Below are positions 9,551 to 18,353 of a DNA stretch of 64,000 nt, piece by piece. Made by a program: the position numbers and the translations under genes. Source of the stretch: Lachnospiraceae bacterium (lineage in GTDB: Bacteria; Bacillota; Clostridia; Lachnospirales; Lachnospiraceae); the NCBI GenBank assembly GCA_015057375.1, contig SVEM01000005.1, positions 1 to 64,000 on the forward strand. Reading direction: 5' to 3'. Position 1 is the stretch's first letter; each line of letters begins with the position of its first letter. The notes beneath the pieces are model-generated. The model ran no database searches, was not told where the DNA came from, and was given only the letters and a program-made list of their open reading frames with translations.

Positions 9551-9557
9551 GTACAAT

Positions 9558-9944
9558 ATGTATCAACTTTTAGTAGAAGAGGGAAAAAGAAAAAATGCTT
9601 TGGAAATGCTATTGCGAGTTTTATATATAGATTTAAGCGGTGTAGAAGCATTAGACAATTTTAAAATTTATAAACGAGGTCATTTTACAAAGCATGAATT
9701 GAAAGAATATTATAGTGTTGCTTTTATGCTTGCTCCTGGAATTGTATATCCGATTGCTGAATTTGCTGATATATATGATGAAACGATTGTAGATAGATTA
9801 TATGAACAAAAATTACCAGTTCAGTTATGTGATAAGGAATTATTTAAAAAAATCGTAAAGTCTGTTATAAATGATACATACAACGAAGAAAAAACAGAAA
9901 CAAAATTGAAAAAAGCATATTACAAGTTGATTGATAACATGTAA
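9558..9944 (+). CDS. Unrecognised helical protein, probably N-terminally truncated
   Basis: A 128-residue, mostly helical, charged protein starting with MYQLLVEEGKRKNALEML. I do not recognise the family. Its frame is open upstream of the ATG through the breakpoint with the integrase fragment (VIPRYKYN before the Met), there is no good ribosome binding site, and the first residues look like the middle of a TPR-like helix. This suggests the 5' part was lost in the same deletion that cut the integrase. It lies in the tRNA-Leu element, 64 bp before the GRAM/SHOCT gene. It may be a pseudogene. Confidence 0.45.
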   Translation: MYQLLVEEGKRKNALEMLLRVLYIDLSGVEALDNFKIYKRGHFTKHELKEYYSVAFMLAPGIVYPIAEFADIYDETIVDRLYEQKLPVQLCDKELFKKIVKSVINDTYNEEKTETKLKKAYYKLIDNM

Positions 9945-10008
9945 AGATTTATAATTGTAGAGAAATGTATTTTTTATTACAGTACAAAAGTAAAAGGAGA
10001 TACTAATA

Positions 10009-10647
10009 ATGGCACTACAAACTTTTAATTGTCCAAATTGCGGAGGGGCTTATAACCCAACAAAATATAAATGTGAATATTGTGGCAGTTATGTGATTAT
10101 GTCAAATGAAAACTTTGTTGATTTGAGTAAGATTAACATTGAATCAAGGAAAAATGCAGAAAATAAATATCCTGGAGTTTATGTGTTTGGGCGTTTGCTT
10201 GGACAAGGAGAAAAGCCAATTACTCTTGGTGCTGCAAACTACTTTACAGGACTTGCTTCTGCTGGTGGAAAATTATTACTTACTAATAAGAGTTTATCTT
10301 TTAGTGCTCATGGAATAAATGTTGGAAGAAAAGAAGTTTGTATCAATTTGAACGATGTAACCAATGTGGAACTTGGTGCTAATATGCTAATTTCACAACA
10401 TATACTTGTTTCAACCGCAACAGAAAAACATAAATTTGTTGTGTATCATGGTAAAGAATGGGTTGAAAAAATATTAGATGCTAAGAAACATGTCAATGAT
10501 TATGTTGAAGAACAAGAAGTTTCGCAAGTTGTACAAATAACAGCAGATTATACAGTTGAGTTGAGAAAATTAAAAGAACTTCTTAATGATGGAATAATTA
10601 CACAAGAAGAATTTGACATAAAGAAAAGAACCCTACTTGGAATATAA
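10009..10647 (+). CDS. Zinc-ribbon, GRAM-like and SHOCT domain protein
   Basis: A 212-residue intact gene with AAAGGAG 12 nt before the ATG. Residues 8-26 hold two CxxC knuckles (CPNCG, CEYCG), a zinc ribbon. Residues 55-165 form a GRAM/PH-like beta domain (LLLTNKSLSFSAHG, then a conserved YHGKEW-type end). Residues 180-210 are a SHOCT helix pair (ELRKLKELLNDGIITQEEFDIKKRTLLG). GRAM domains bind membranes or lipids; SHOCT segments are short C-terminal oligomerisation elements common in mobile-element proteins. This is the only clearly intact cargo gene of the tRNA-Leu element. The function is unknown. Confidence 0.7.
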   Translation: MALQTFNCPNCGGAYNPTKYKCEYCGSYVIMSNENFVDLSKINIESRKNAENKYPGVYVFGRLLGQGEKPITLGAANYFTGLASAGGKLLLTNKSLSFSAHGINVGRKEVCINLNDVTNVELGANMLISQHILVSTATEKHKFVVYHGKEWVEKILDAKKHVNDYVEEQEVSQVVQITADYTVELRKLKELLNDGIITQEEFDIKKRTLLGI

Positions 10648-10750
10648 TCGAGATTAAAGGTCATGCAGAAGTTTTGTTACACTTTTGTTACACTTGAAGA
10701 TGATGTGCTGAAAAGCCCCTTTCTATCGTGTTTTTTTAGGAACAAATTCA

Positions 10751-10773
10751 TTCAAGTCCCATCTTCCGCATTA
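10751..10773 (+). repeat. attR-like copy of the 23-bp direct repeat
   Basis: A second copy of the tRNA-Leu 3' end, not part of any tRNA fold. It marks the right end of the element; the sequence after it should be the original downstream flank of the tRNA. Confidence 0.85.
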
Positions 10774-10803
10774 CATTGAGAAGCGCAAAAAGAGCGTAAG
10801 GCG

Positions 10804-10827
10804 AAAAAGACTGTTTACAGTCTTTTT
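10804..10827 (+). terminator. Rho-independent terminator, likely the ancestral tRNA-Leu one
   Basis: Inverted repeat AAAAAGACTG/CAGTCTTTTT around a TTTA loop with a further T run, 30 bp after the right att repeat. The rest of 10648-10960 holds only the att copy, paired TGTTACAC motifs at 10675-10693 and the leader of the next gene. Confidence 0.8.
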
Positions 10828-10960
10828 TTCGTTTTACACTCTTTTTATGCTGTTAATAACTATCAATCACAATATTTTTTCAAACCTGCAAGAATTACCA
10901 TCTTGCCACGAATCAAATAATAAACTACTATTAAAGCATAACAGAAAGAGGGGCCGGATT

Positions 10961-12058
10961 ATGAAAAGAACAAGCAAAATTTTAGCATTATTATTAGTAA
11001 TCTGCACATGTTTAGGAAGTGTTGATGCACAAGCAAATGAATTCGATTGGAAAGTTAATGAAATTAAAGATTTCTTTGTTGAAGACGAAGCCGAGGAAAG
11101 ACAGCTTATGAATGCCATGAAAAACGGAAGTGTTCATTATGTTGCCAACACCGAGTCGCATCTCAAATCAAAGAAAGATGGCTTTTATACATTATTTACA
11201 CGAAAAACAATCGGCAACACAAAAATAAAGAAAACCGAACAATTCAAAGGAAATTTCGCAAAAAATTATAAAAATTATTTTTATACCTGCGATATCATCA
11301 AAGCTTTTGAGAAAAGTACAATTGCCATTAATTACAAAACCAAAAAAGATGTAGCCACACTATTTATTGAAGAGTACAACAGAAAAGGTAAACAGATTTT
11401 AAAAATCACTGACAAGATTAATCTCAACAAGAATCACTACGGTATAGCAATCGATGACATTATGGTAAAAGGCGAAAAAATATACTACTGCTATCGCGAG
11501 GCAAACAGACCTAATAAACTGTACATAAGATGCATTAATAAAAAAGAAAACAAAATCAAGTCTAAAAAAATAAGTACTATCACCATACCAAATAACTATT
11601 CCGGGGATTATATGATTGCTTTGAACAAAACCAGATTGGCAGAAGGATATATGTATGTAATGCAAGCTAATACTATTAACAAATATTCCCTTAAAGGTAA
11701 ACATTTGGAACAATATTTACTGCCTGAAGGTGAGACAGAAGTTTTGTCTCCAAACCCAAGTTACACACCTATGAACACAGATGAATCTAAGTATTTAAGT
11801 ACAACAATAAAACACTTCTGTGTTAGAAACGGTAAAGTATTCTATTGTAACCGAGATGGAATATACAGATTGTCCAACACAAAAAACAGTACACTTATTT
11901 ACGCTTCTGAGGGCGACCAATTTTTCGGTAGTGATTATGGTGTAGCGGACATATGCGCAGGCGATGAAAACACATTTTATATAATGTTTAATCATATCAG
12001 CAATTACACACCTTGCGTATTTAACTGGGCATACAGACTTGCGAAATATACCAAGTAA
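10961..12058 (+). CDS. Secreted protein of unknown function, possible beta-propeller
   Basis: A 365-residue protein. The ATG at 10961 after AGAAAGAGGGGCCGG begins a clear signal peptide (MKRTSK, hydrophobic core, cleavage near VDAQANE); a longer in-frame start at 10847 lacks these features. The mature protein is basic, rich in Lys/Asn/Tyr, and shows repeated strand patterns such as KIYYCYRE, GYMYVMQ, GKVFYCNRDGIYRL and ENTFYIMF, about 50-60 residues apart, like the blades of a propeller. No catalytic motif was seen. It stands alone between the tRNA-Leu element and a shared terminator. I do not recognise the family. Confidence 0.6.
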   Translation: MKRTSKILALLLVICTCLGSVDAQANEFDWKVNEIKDFFVEDEAEERQLMNAMKNGSVHYVANTESHLKSKKDGFYTLFTRKTIGNTKIKKTEQFKGNFAKNYKNYFYTCDIIKAFEKSTIAINYKTKKDVATLFIEEYNRKGKQILKITDKINLNKNHYGIAIDDIMVKGEKIYYCYREANRPNKLYIRCINKKENKIKSKKISTITIPNNYSGDYMIALNKTRLAEGYMYVMQANTINKYSLKGKHLEQYLLPEGETEVLSPNPSYTPMNTDESKYLSTTIKHFCVRNGKVFYCNRDGIYRLSNTKNSTLIYASEGDQFFGSDYGVADICAGDENTFYIMFNHISNYTPCVFNWAYRLAKYTK

Positions 12059-12121
12059 CAGTATTTCTACAAAAATCTTAGCAATTTGACTCCTAAATGG
12101 CGAATTAAATAATTTATATCC

Positions 12122-12163
12122 AAACAGCTACGGCGTTACCTTCCGGCATCATCGTAGCTGTTT
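12122..12163. terminator. Bidirectional terminator between convergent genes
   Basis: Inverted repeat AAACAGCTACG/CGTAGCTGTTT, with A-rich and T-rich flanks, between the stop at 12058 and the stop at 12174. Confidence 0.8.
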
Positions 12164-12173
12164 AAATATGTTT

Positions 12174-15100
12174 CTATTTTATTTTAACCTTCTTTATCAC
12201 CTTGTACTTGCCACATTTAATGACAACTCTTGCCACCCCTTTTTTATTCCGGGCTTTAAGAACAATTTTCTTTTTCGTCACCTTTTTAATCTTTAAAAGT
12301 TTCTTACCCTTTTTATCCAGCGACACCTTGATTTTCTTACTTATTCCAAAACGCTTCACCTTTAAAGCAAATATTTTCTTACGCTTTACAGAAGATTTTC
12401 CCACAACTTTTACGAAAGGCCTTGCTGTACCTTTATCAATATTATTTGAATCATCTTTGTCAGGCTGTGGTTTTGCAGTATCCGGGGCATCCTCAGGCGT
12501 AGGTGTTAGCGTTGGTACCGGAGGCGAAATATCCTTCGTGAAATTGGTAAAGTCTGTCGTGTTATCAAAATATTTTTCCTCTGAATCTAATGCCAACACC
12601 TGCAAAGTGTTCAGCGCATCTTTATCTTCTTCTAAATATTTGTCTTCAATTGTTACCGTGGCTTTACCCGAAGATACCGGCATAATGCCCAGGCTTTTTC
12701 CATTTATGATAAATTCAACATTAGTAATAGCTTCATCTGTAACAGTTGCGGTAGCAATAGTTACATTATCTGTATTTATCACCTGCTCCACTGAAATTTC
12801 ACTTGAAATATCATTTCCAAGCGATTTATATAAGGTTTTTACATCTATAAATTGTTTGTCAAACCATTCCACGCGTTTAGTGATAAATGTCTTCATAGAT
12901 TCCACTGCAGGATTAAAAAGCTGACTGATTGTATCATGTAATTCACCGTCAATAAATGCAACTCCATCATAGTCTTCATAGGAAAATGCCCATTTCGCAT
13001 CATTTGCGTCTGATGATGACTGATACTTCTTCTCTAAAGAATCTATTTTTCCGCCCTCTTTTATCACATCCTCCAAATATGTCGGACGAATACGTTTGTA
13101 CATTTCATATGCTTTTGTCACAAAGTATGGATCCGTTACAAGAAAACGATTCCACTGATTTTTCTGAAATTCTAATTCTGCATACCCACCTTCATCGGAA
13201 GATATCCCGGTCAAAGTAGTATGCCATTTCTCTATTTCAAGAGGCGGCATTCCATACATAGTGATATTTGCAAATGCCCAGTCATAATCCCATACAGGTC
13301 CCATTTTTGCCTTTCCTGTAAGGTCTTTGTAGAAAAATGTACTGTTTTTCATAGAATCCCAATTGTTTGTATATTCACAGACAAACCAGTATCCAAGCAG
13401 AGAATTAAGGTCAAATAAATCTGCATAATGCACTGTTTCACCATTATAAGTTGTCGTGTGATTCTTACTTCTTAATGCCGCTTCATATGCATTAACATAA
13501 TCTATGATGTAATTCATCATCTTAGGATTTGTCCGTGCTTCTTCCGGTTTGTCAACATACATAGGAATTTCGTTTGAAGTTATAAATGACGATAACCAAT
13601 CTCCGATTCCCCATCTGAAATCCCAGTCAACAAGGAAGCCTCCGGTAAATTCAGGAATTTCCTCAATATCGATATAATCTTCAAGATAATATATATGGTC
13701 ATCATATACGAATTCTCCGTTTAACCAGCTGAAGTCCCTCTTCATTTCATCAGCAAAATGGTCCGGATCTAATTCAGTACCCATGCATATTTCTTTTGCA
13801 ATATCTTCCGCAAGTTCTTCCCAATCAAATATGTCTACTCTTCCTTTTCCTATACGAATATGTTCACACAATTCGTAATTTCCGATAAACTCGCCATTTA
13901 AAATAAGAACAACGTTAGTTGTAGACATCGCATCTACACCAAGCTCTTTTGCCAAATCACTGACAAGCTCATTTCTCATATTTGTATGGTCAATCATATT
14001 TGCAAGAAGTACCCAATGTTTATTTTTTGCACCGCCAATTCCGAGAAGATCAGTTTTTTTGTCAAGCTTCAGTTTATACGGTCTTTTTAATCCCTCAGAC
14101 TCCCACCATGTAGAATTTCCTCGGCCTTTAATCTCCGTTGCCCCATCATAGAAATACTCGGGATCATCATATTCACTATTTCCCTGCAATTTTAAATGAG
14201 CATTTCTATAATCTTCGCTGTCAATAGGATTACCATCATCCGTATCCACGTATACAACCGGAAGACTGCTCAAATATGTTGATCGTTTCCATGTTATACC
14301 GGTAATATCACTAGTCACATTAACGGTGATAAAGTTTTCTAAATCTGCTTCAGTCGGTGTGTAACTGCTTGAAGAATTGTCAATTATGTTGTCTCCGACC
14401 TTCCATTCGCACGAAAATCTTTCGCCATCCGATGCATTTTCAATAACAATTCCTATCGGTTTTCCTACCTCTGCATATGCACAGTCAAATGATACTTTGT
14501 GTGTTACTGTACTTATAACCTTAACTTTATATGTTGTGATTACACCCGAAGGTGTTGCTACAGTAAGCGTAACAATTTCATCCTCTGAAATATAACCCGG
14601 ACGTGCTACTGCCTTATCGTCTTTTATCACTACAGCTCTTTCATTGCTGCTGGTCCATGTAAGACCAATTTCGTCAATAGCTGAAGGTAAAGCAACAAAT
14701 GTTTTGAAATCATTTTCGCTTTCACCATCAGCAAAATCCAAAGAAATTGTTGATAAATACACCAAATCTGCCACAGAAGATTCATGACATATTGTTGGAA
14801 CTACATAACAATTTTTTCGTGCAGTCCACATTTCCGAAGGTAATCCGGTCGGAAGCGTTCCGCTCATCATATCATTTTTAGACATGGCATTTGCACCACT
14901 ACCCATAGCTCTAAGTCCGTAATCATCTATAAAATAACAATTAGACATAGTTGAAAGCAATGACAAATTAGAGTACTCTGCCGGGCAAATTCCGTATGCA
15001 CTTTCCCCTCTGAAACGAACATGTGCAACATTGATACAATTACTTATATTTTTACATTTTGTCTTGGAAATTCGGCCTATGATACCGCCCGCATATTCAT

Positions 15101-15830
15101 AATCCGTGCAACTGTCTGCCGTAACTGTTGCTCCGTTGTAACAGTTTGTGATTGAAACATTATGGTTTCCGACTTCGGAATCACTTGTACGACATTCACC
15201 GATAATTCCGCCTGCACCTACCGTGTCGCTTCGTCTCGAAAGATTAACTTCGATATTCCCGCTTAAAACAGACACACAATCAATTTGTGAATAACCATTT
15301 ACATCCCCCGCTAATGCACCAACAGAAGACAAACCATTATAAAAATCAGCCTTTATATTTACATCTGCAAAAATCAAATTTTGTACTCTTGCATAATCAT
15401 CTGCACTACTACCGGCAATAACACTGAACAGACCTACCTGTGCATACACGCCTTCACCATCTATATAACCATTTAAATTAATGCTCATACCGGAAATCAC
15501 GTGTCCCATACCATCAAATGTTCCCGAAAAAACATTCGGTTCCTCAGCATCCATCGTACCTTTAGGTCCTACATATCCACCAAGCGGCATCCACTCCACA
15601 CCACTCAAATCAATATCCGCACCAAGCACATAATCGCCGGTCATAGGATAATTTTCATCAGCACCAATCATCGCCAGTTCCTCGGCTGACGAAATAGTAA
15701 TCACTGTATTTTCCGGCACATTCTCCTGTCCCTCTGCTGCCACGATAATTTCCAAGCTCGAAAATATCATGACAAATGCCATGAGAATAGCAACATATCT
15801 TTTTGCGTATTTTTTTATAAATAAATACAT
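12174..15830 (-). CDS. Large secreted CotH-kinase surface protein with Ig-like modules
   Basis: 1218 residues from the ATG at 15830 (GGTGATAAGT upstream, then a Lys/Arg start and hydrophobic signal segment). In order: GLUG-like repeats (about 35-350, ADIDLSGVEWMPLGG, FSGTFDGMGH, VGLFS); an aBig_2-type Ig domain (about 365-440); another Ig-like module (445-520); a CotH kinase domain (about 525-860) with the family's RGNSTW, a PYKLKL lysine, WVLLANMIDHTNMRNE and the late GPVWDYDW motif; helical and Ig-like regions; a Pro/Thr linker; and a Lys-rich basic Ig-like module at 1130-1218. CotH proteins are atypical kinases that phosphorylate secreted or surface proteins. Their target in gut Clostridia is unknown. 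It is 40 bp downstream of the SGNH gene, in the same operon. Confidence 0.85.
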   Translation of the reverse strand: MYLFIKKYAKRYVAILMAFVMIFSSLEIIVAAEGQENVPENTVITISSAEELAMIGADENYPMTGDYVLGADIDLSGVEWMPLGGYVGPKGTMDAEEPNVFSGTFDGMGHVISGMSINLNGYIDGEGVYAQVGLFSVIAGSSADDYARVQNLIFADVNIKADFYNGLSSVGALAGDVNGYSQIDCVSVLSGNIEVNLSRRSDTVGAGGIIGECRTSDSEVGNHNVSITNCYNGATVTADSCTDYEYAGGIIGRISKTKCKNISNCINVAHVRFRGESAYGICPAEYSNLSLLSTMSNCYFIDDYGLRAMGSGANAMSKNDMMSGTLPTGLPSEMWTARKNCYVVPTICHESSVADLVYLSTISLDFADGESENDFKTFVALPSAIDEIGLTWTSSNERAVVIKDDKAVARPGYISEDEIVTLTVATPSGVITTYKVKVISTVTHKVSFDCAYAEVGKPIGIVIENASDGERFSCEWKVGDNIIDNSSSSYTPTEADLENFITVNVTSDITGITWKRSTYLSSLPVVYVDTDDGNPIDSEDYRNAHLKLQGNSEYDDPEYFYDGATEIKGRGNSTWWESEGLKRPYKLKLDKKTDLLGIGGAKNKHWVLLANMIDHTNMRNELVSDLAKELGVDAMSTTNVVLILNGEFIGNYELCEHIRIGKGRVDIFDWEELAEDIAKEICMGTELDPDHFADEMKRDFSWLNGEFVYDDHIYYLEDYIDIEEIPEFTGGFLVDWDFRWGIGDWLSSFITSNEIPMYVDKPEEARTNPKMMNYIIDYVNAYEAALRSKNHTTTYNGETVHYADLFDLNSLLGYWFVCEYTNNWDSMKNSTFFYKDLTGKAKMGPVWDYDWAFANITMYGMPPLEIEKWHTTLTGISSDEGGYAELEFQKNQWNRFLVTDPYFVTKAYEMYKRIRPTYLEDVIKEGGKIDSLEKKYQSSSDANDAKWAFSYEDYDGVAFIDGELHDTISQLFNPAVESMKTFITKRVEWFDKQFIDVKTLYKSLGNDISSEISVEQVINTDNVTIATATVTDEAITNVEFIINGKSLGIMPVSSGKATVTIEDKYLEEDKDALNTLQVLALDSEEKYFDNTTDFTNFTKDISPPVPTLTPTPEDAPDTAKPQPDKDDSNNIDKGTARPFVKVVGKSSVKRKKIFALKVKRFGISKKIKVSLDKKGKKLLKIKKVTKKKIVLKARNKKGVARVVIKCGKYKVIKKVKIK

Positions 15831-15870
15831 ACTTATCACCACACTTTTTATAGTCTTAGCCAAGAACCGA

Positions 15871-16554
15871 CTACCAAGAAAATACAACCTCAAACAACTT
15901 ATTTGCAAATAACTCATGCATCTCTTTCGTCGGATGATTAACTCGGTTTACAAGCAACTTTGTTATGTCCTCCGTTTCGCTCAGTTTTTTCCACTCAGCA
16001 TAACAATCACATACTGTTACCTGCATCTCTTCTGCAAGCTGTATTGCCGATGACATATACAAATCCATCTTACCGCTGTTTTGATATTCAGCAGTGATTG
16101 CGGCATATTCAAGAAGTTCTGAATCTGTATCTTCCGATACATATGTATTCATCATATTAGGCGTCATAAAAATCACATCAGCCCCACTGGCTTTGCATTT
16201 ATCAAATATTGTGTGAAGCGCAGACAAATAAGTCTCCAGTTCTTCATTCACATCATTTAACCCAAAACAAATGATAATCAAGTCTGGATTGTGATTAAGA
16301 ACCTGACTGTCGATTCTTTTTACCGACAGGCTTGCTGTAGTTCCACCAATGCCGGCATTTATTACATTTACCGGTATGTGATTTCTAATGTCTAATATCT
16401 TGTTTCTCAAGCGGTTCCAGTATACCGTTTCATAGTTGTACTCGTCTTTGCCGAGCGCACCATGCGTAACACTGTCTCCAAATACAACAATATTAATCGG
16501 TCCTGCCCACTCAAGATCAGCGCACTCCAAATACATTTTTTCCTTTATATTCAT
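15871..16554 (-). CDS. SGNH/GDSL-family hydrolase
   Basis: A 227-residue cytoplasmic-looking esterase (no signal peptide). Block I is VVFGDSVTHGALG (Ser nucleophile about residue 28), block II has NAGIGGTTA (Gly), block III is FGLNDV (Asn), and block V ends VNRVNHPT, where the catalytic His is present but the usual Asp two or three residues earlier is Asn or Arg; this occurs in several SGNH enzymes that use a dyad. It probably deacetylates a sugar or cleaves another short acyl ester. It lies in one operon with the cysteine-cluster gene upstream (12 bp gap) and the CotH gene downstream. Confidence 0.75.
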   Translation of the reverse strand: MNIKEKMYLECADLEWAGPINIVVFGDSVTHGALGKDEYNYETVYWNRLRNKILDIRNHIPVNVINAGIGGTTASLSVKRIDSQVLNHNPDLIIICFGLNDVNEELETYLSALHTIFDKCKASGADVIFMTPNMMNTYVSEDTDSELLEYAAITAEYQNSGKMDLYMSSAIQLAEEMQVTVCDCYAEWKKLSETEDITKLLVNRVNHPTKEMHELFANKLFEVVFSW

Positions 16555-16566
16555 TTTGAACCGCTC

Positions 16567-17052
16567 CTACTCTTTATGTAAAAATGTACGATACATCTCA
16601 ATTTCCTCTGTTGTCTGATAGAGAAATTCTCTACACTTCTCATTTTTTGAAAGGATTTTGCCGACTTTCTTCAATGCTTTAAAAAATCTCGGATCAAAAA
16701 CAAGTTCATCGCTATGTGTAATCAATGGGCATAATAATTTTGCACGATAGTCTACTTCTACAAATATTTTTCCTCTTTCATCTATAGTAGGAAAGAACGG
16801 AAAAATCCTGCATGACAGCGGTCGCTTGTCTCTATCGCAAGTGCCGTCACACACGGCCAGCTTTACTCCGTCAGCAGCTTCTTTTACTTCCAAAACACTT
16901 TCTTCATATGGAAATAAACGCATGCCTGTATTTTCATCTCCTTTACAACAGGCACCATCACAAAGCAATCCGCAATCCTCACGAAGAGGCGTCAAATCAC
17001 CCATTATTTTAAAAATCTTTTTGTACATTTTGTCGTAATCAGTGTTGCTCAT
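16567..17052 (-). CDS. YkgJ-like cysteine-cluster protein
   Basis: A 161-residue protein with many cysteines in the N-terminal half (LREDCGLLCDGACCKGD, then VCDGTCDRDKRPLSCRIFPFFP), typical of the CxxxCxxCC-type putative zinc or iron chelating family. No membrane segment. Three in-frame ATG codons lie close together; the one at 17052 is 9 nt after AGGAG and is chosen over those at 17061 and 17058. It is the first gene of a three-gene operon with the SGNH hydrolase and CotH gene. The biochemical function is not known. Confidence 0.65.
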   Translation of the reverse strand: MSNTDYDKMYKKIFKIMGDLTPLREDCGLLCDGACCKGDENTGMRLFPYEESVLEVKEAADGVKLAVCDGTCDRDKRPLSCRIFPFFPTIDERGKIFVEVDYRAKLLCPLITHSDELVFDPRFFKALKKVGKILSKNEKCREFLYQTTEEIEMYRTFLHKE

Positions 17053-17104
17053 TTGCATCATCTCCTACTGTCTATTATAGCATAAACAGAAGTATTTTTA
17101 TATG

Positions 17105-17875
17105 TCAGCTCCTGAATTCAAATTTCTCATCTATATCTTTTTCACTATTAACCTTTTTAAATTTTTGCTTTTTAACAGCAGCTTCTTGTATTTTTTCCAA
17201 TTCTACATCCTCAAGTGTTGCTACATACTTTTGTACCGGAAGCTGTTTTTGATATACCATTTTTTCAAATTCCCAATACTCCTCTTCAGATTCAAACTGA
17301 GCTATTATTTTTTCAACATCAGAGGCGTTAGCTGCTTGCTTCATAGTTGTTTTTAAAGCTAATATATATTCATCAACTTCCTTTTCTGTCACATTAAAAC
17401 CATTGTTTACTGCTTCTACATACATTGCATTATATTCTTCTATATACTTTAAAGCTGTTTTTTCTGCTTCTTTTTCACTTTGTCCTTTCAAAACATAAAA
17501 AGACTTTACTCTTTCCATTTCCTGCCCTGTTATTAATATATCAGAACCAGCTTCAATCACTTCATCGCCTGATACGATATTATTTGAAATTATCCCTTTT
17601 GTAGATAATTTGTACTTTGTGTCATTATATTTTTCATCATTAATTATTTCCTTTGTAGTTTCACTGCTTAATATTTTGCCCCATTCAGACAGAATATCAA
17701 TATAATTTTTCCCCAATATCTGTTTTGCAGGATAATAAATGATTATTCCAATAGCTAATACCGACATTATAATTACAGATACTCTTTTTTTCAAAATCTT
17801 CTTTTTCTTGGCACGCAGCATTTTTTCATTCAAAACAGGTGGTGTTTTCTGCTCAAAATCGTATATCTGTTTCAT
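17105..17875 (-). CDS. Membrane protein, probable anti-sigma factor with SurA-like domain
   Basis: A 256-residue protein. Residues 1-30 are cytoplasmic and Lys-rich, residues 33-50 form one membrane helix (VSVIIMSVLAIGIIIYYP), and the rest is extracytoplasmic. Residues 120-200 (VKSFYVLKGQSEKEAEKTALKY, then FNVTEKEVDEYI) resemble the helical N-terminal part of SurA/PrsA-type foldases. Its start overlaps the 3' end of the ECF sigma gene by 23 bp, which suggests translational coupling and a sigma/anti-sigma pair. No recognisable anti-sigma motif (such as ZAS HxxxCxxC) was seen, so the assignment rests on context and topology. Confidence 0.55.
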   Translation of the reverse strand: MKQIYDFEQKTPPVLNEKMLRAKKKKILKKRVSVIIMSVLAIGIIIYYPAKQILGKNYIDILSEWGKILSSETTKEIINDEKYNDTKYKLSTKGIISNNIVSGDEVIEAGSDILITGQEMERVKSFYVLKGQSEKEAEKTALKYIEEYNAMYVEAVNNGFNVTEKEVDEYILALKTTMKQAANASDVEKIIAQFESEEEYWEFEKMVYQKQLPVQKYVATLEDVELEKIQEAAVKKQKFKKVNSEKDIDEKFEFRS

Positions 17876-18353
17876 CTGTTAAAACCTCCTTCAATATTTT
17901 TCGAGCTTTGTATAAACGAGACTTGACAGTACCATGCGGGATTTCAAGAACTTGAGCTACCGATGCTACATCCATATCCCTAAAATAAAAGAGAATAATC
18001 GTAATTCTAAGTTTCTCAGGCAAATGGTCTATTGCATCGTGCAGATAAGCATAATCCTGCTCTTTCGACTCAATAACACTTTCCCTTGCAATATTTTTTT
18101 CATCTTTATTTGTAAATCCATTGATTACCGGGCCTTTCATTATACGGCGAAGAGTGTTTCTGTATGTATTGACGCAGATCTTAGTTAGCCACGGCTCAAA
18201 TTGTTTCGATGTATCATACTTGGAAATGTTTTTCAATACTTTCATCCACGTATCCTGATAAAGATCATCTGCGTCAAAGGGAGTATTAGCACAGAGAGTA
18301 ATACAAAGCCCATAAAGGCGTTTCCCATATTGTTGTATGTACTGATCAATCAT
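17853..18353 (-). CDS. ECF-type RNA polymerase sigma factor
   Basis: A 166-residue sigma-70 family protein. Region 2 is YGKRLYGLCITLCANTPFDADDLYQDTWMKVLKNI (about 8-45, with the DxDDLxQxTW core), and region 4 is LPEKLRITIILFYFRDMDVASVAQVLEIPHGTVKSRLYKARKIL (about 110-155). The ATG at 18353 follows AAAGGAGGCGTAAGA and is preferred over an upstream in-frame ATG at 18422. It is co-transcribed with the membrane gene that overlaps its end. An imperfect inverted repeat AAACGA..TCGTTT at 18387-18407 lies just upstream and the boxed array at 18543-18845 further up. Confidence 0.9.
   Translation of the reverse strand: MIDQYIQQYGKRLYGLCITLCANTPFDADDLYQDTWMKVLKNISKYDTSKQFEPWLTKICVNTYRNTLRRIMKGPVINGFTNKDEKNIARESVIESKEQDYAYLHDAIDHLPEKLRITIILFYFRDMDVASVAQVLEIPHGTVKSRLYKARKILKEVLTDETDIRF

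Larger units (their letters stand above)
9286..10773. mobile_element. Degenerate integrated element in the 3' end of tRNA-Leu
   Basis: A 23-bp perfect direct repeat (9286-9308 inside the tRNA 3' end, 10751-10773 downstream) bounds 1.5 kb. The interval holds the C-terminal tail of a tyrosine recombinase next to the left repeat, two plus-strand genes, and paired TGTTACAC motifs near each end. tRNA 3' ends are classic attB sites for tyrosine recombinases, so this reads as the eroded remains of a genomic island or prophage. The Leu codons of its genes (many TTA, TTG) and long AT runs look unlike the neighbours. The element is too small to move by itself, because the integrase is only a fragment. 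Confidence 0.8.

Noticed and set aside
9558..9651. Minus-frame extension of the integrase tail
   Set aside because: Residues before the LPDRM block no longer look like an integrase and oppose a plus-strand gene.
10847..10960. Extended start of the secreted unknown protein
   Set aside because: The ATG at 10961 begins a proper signal peptide after a purine-rich site; the extension does neither.
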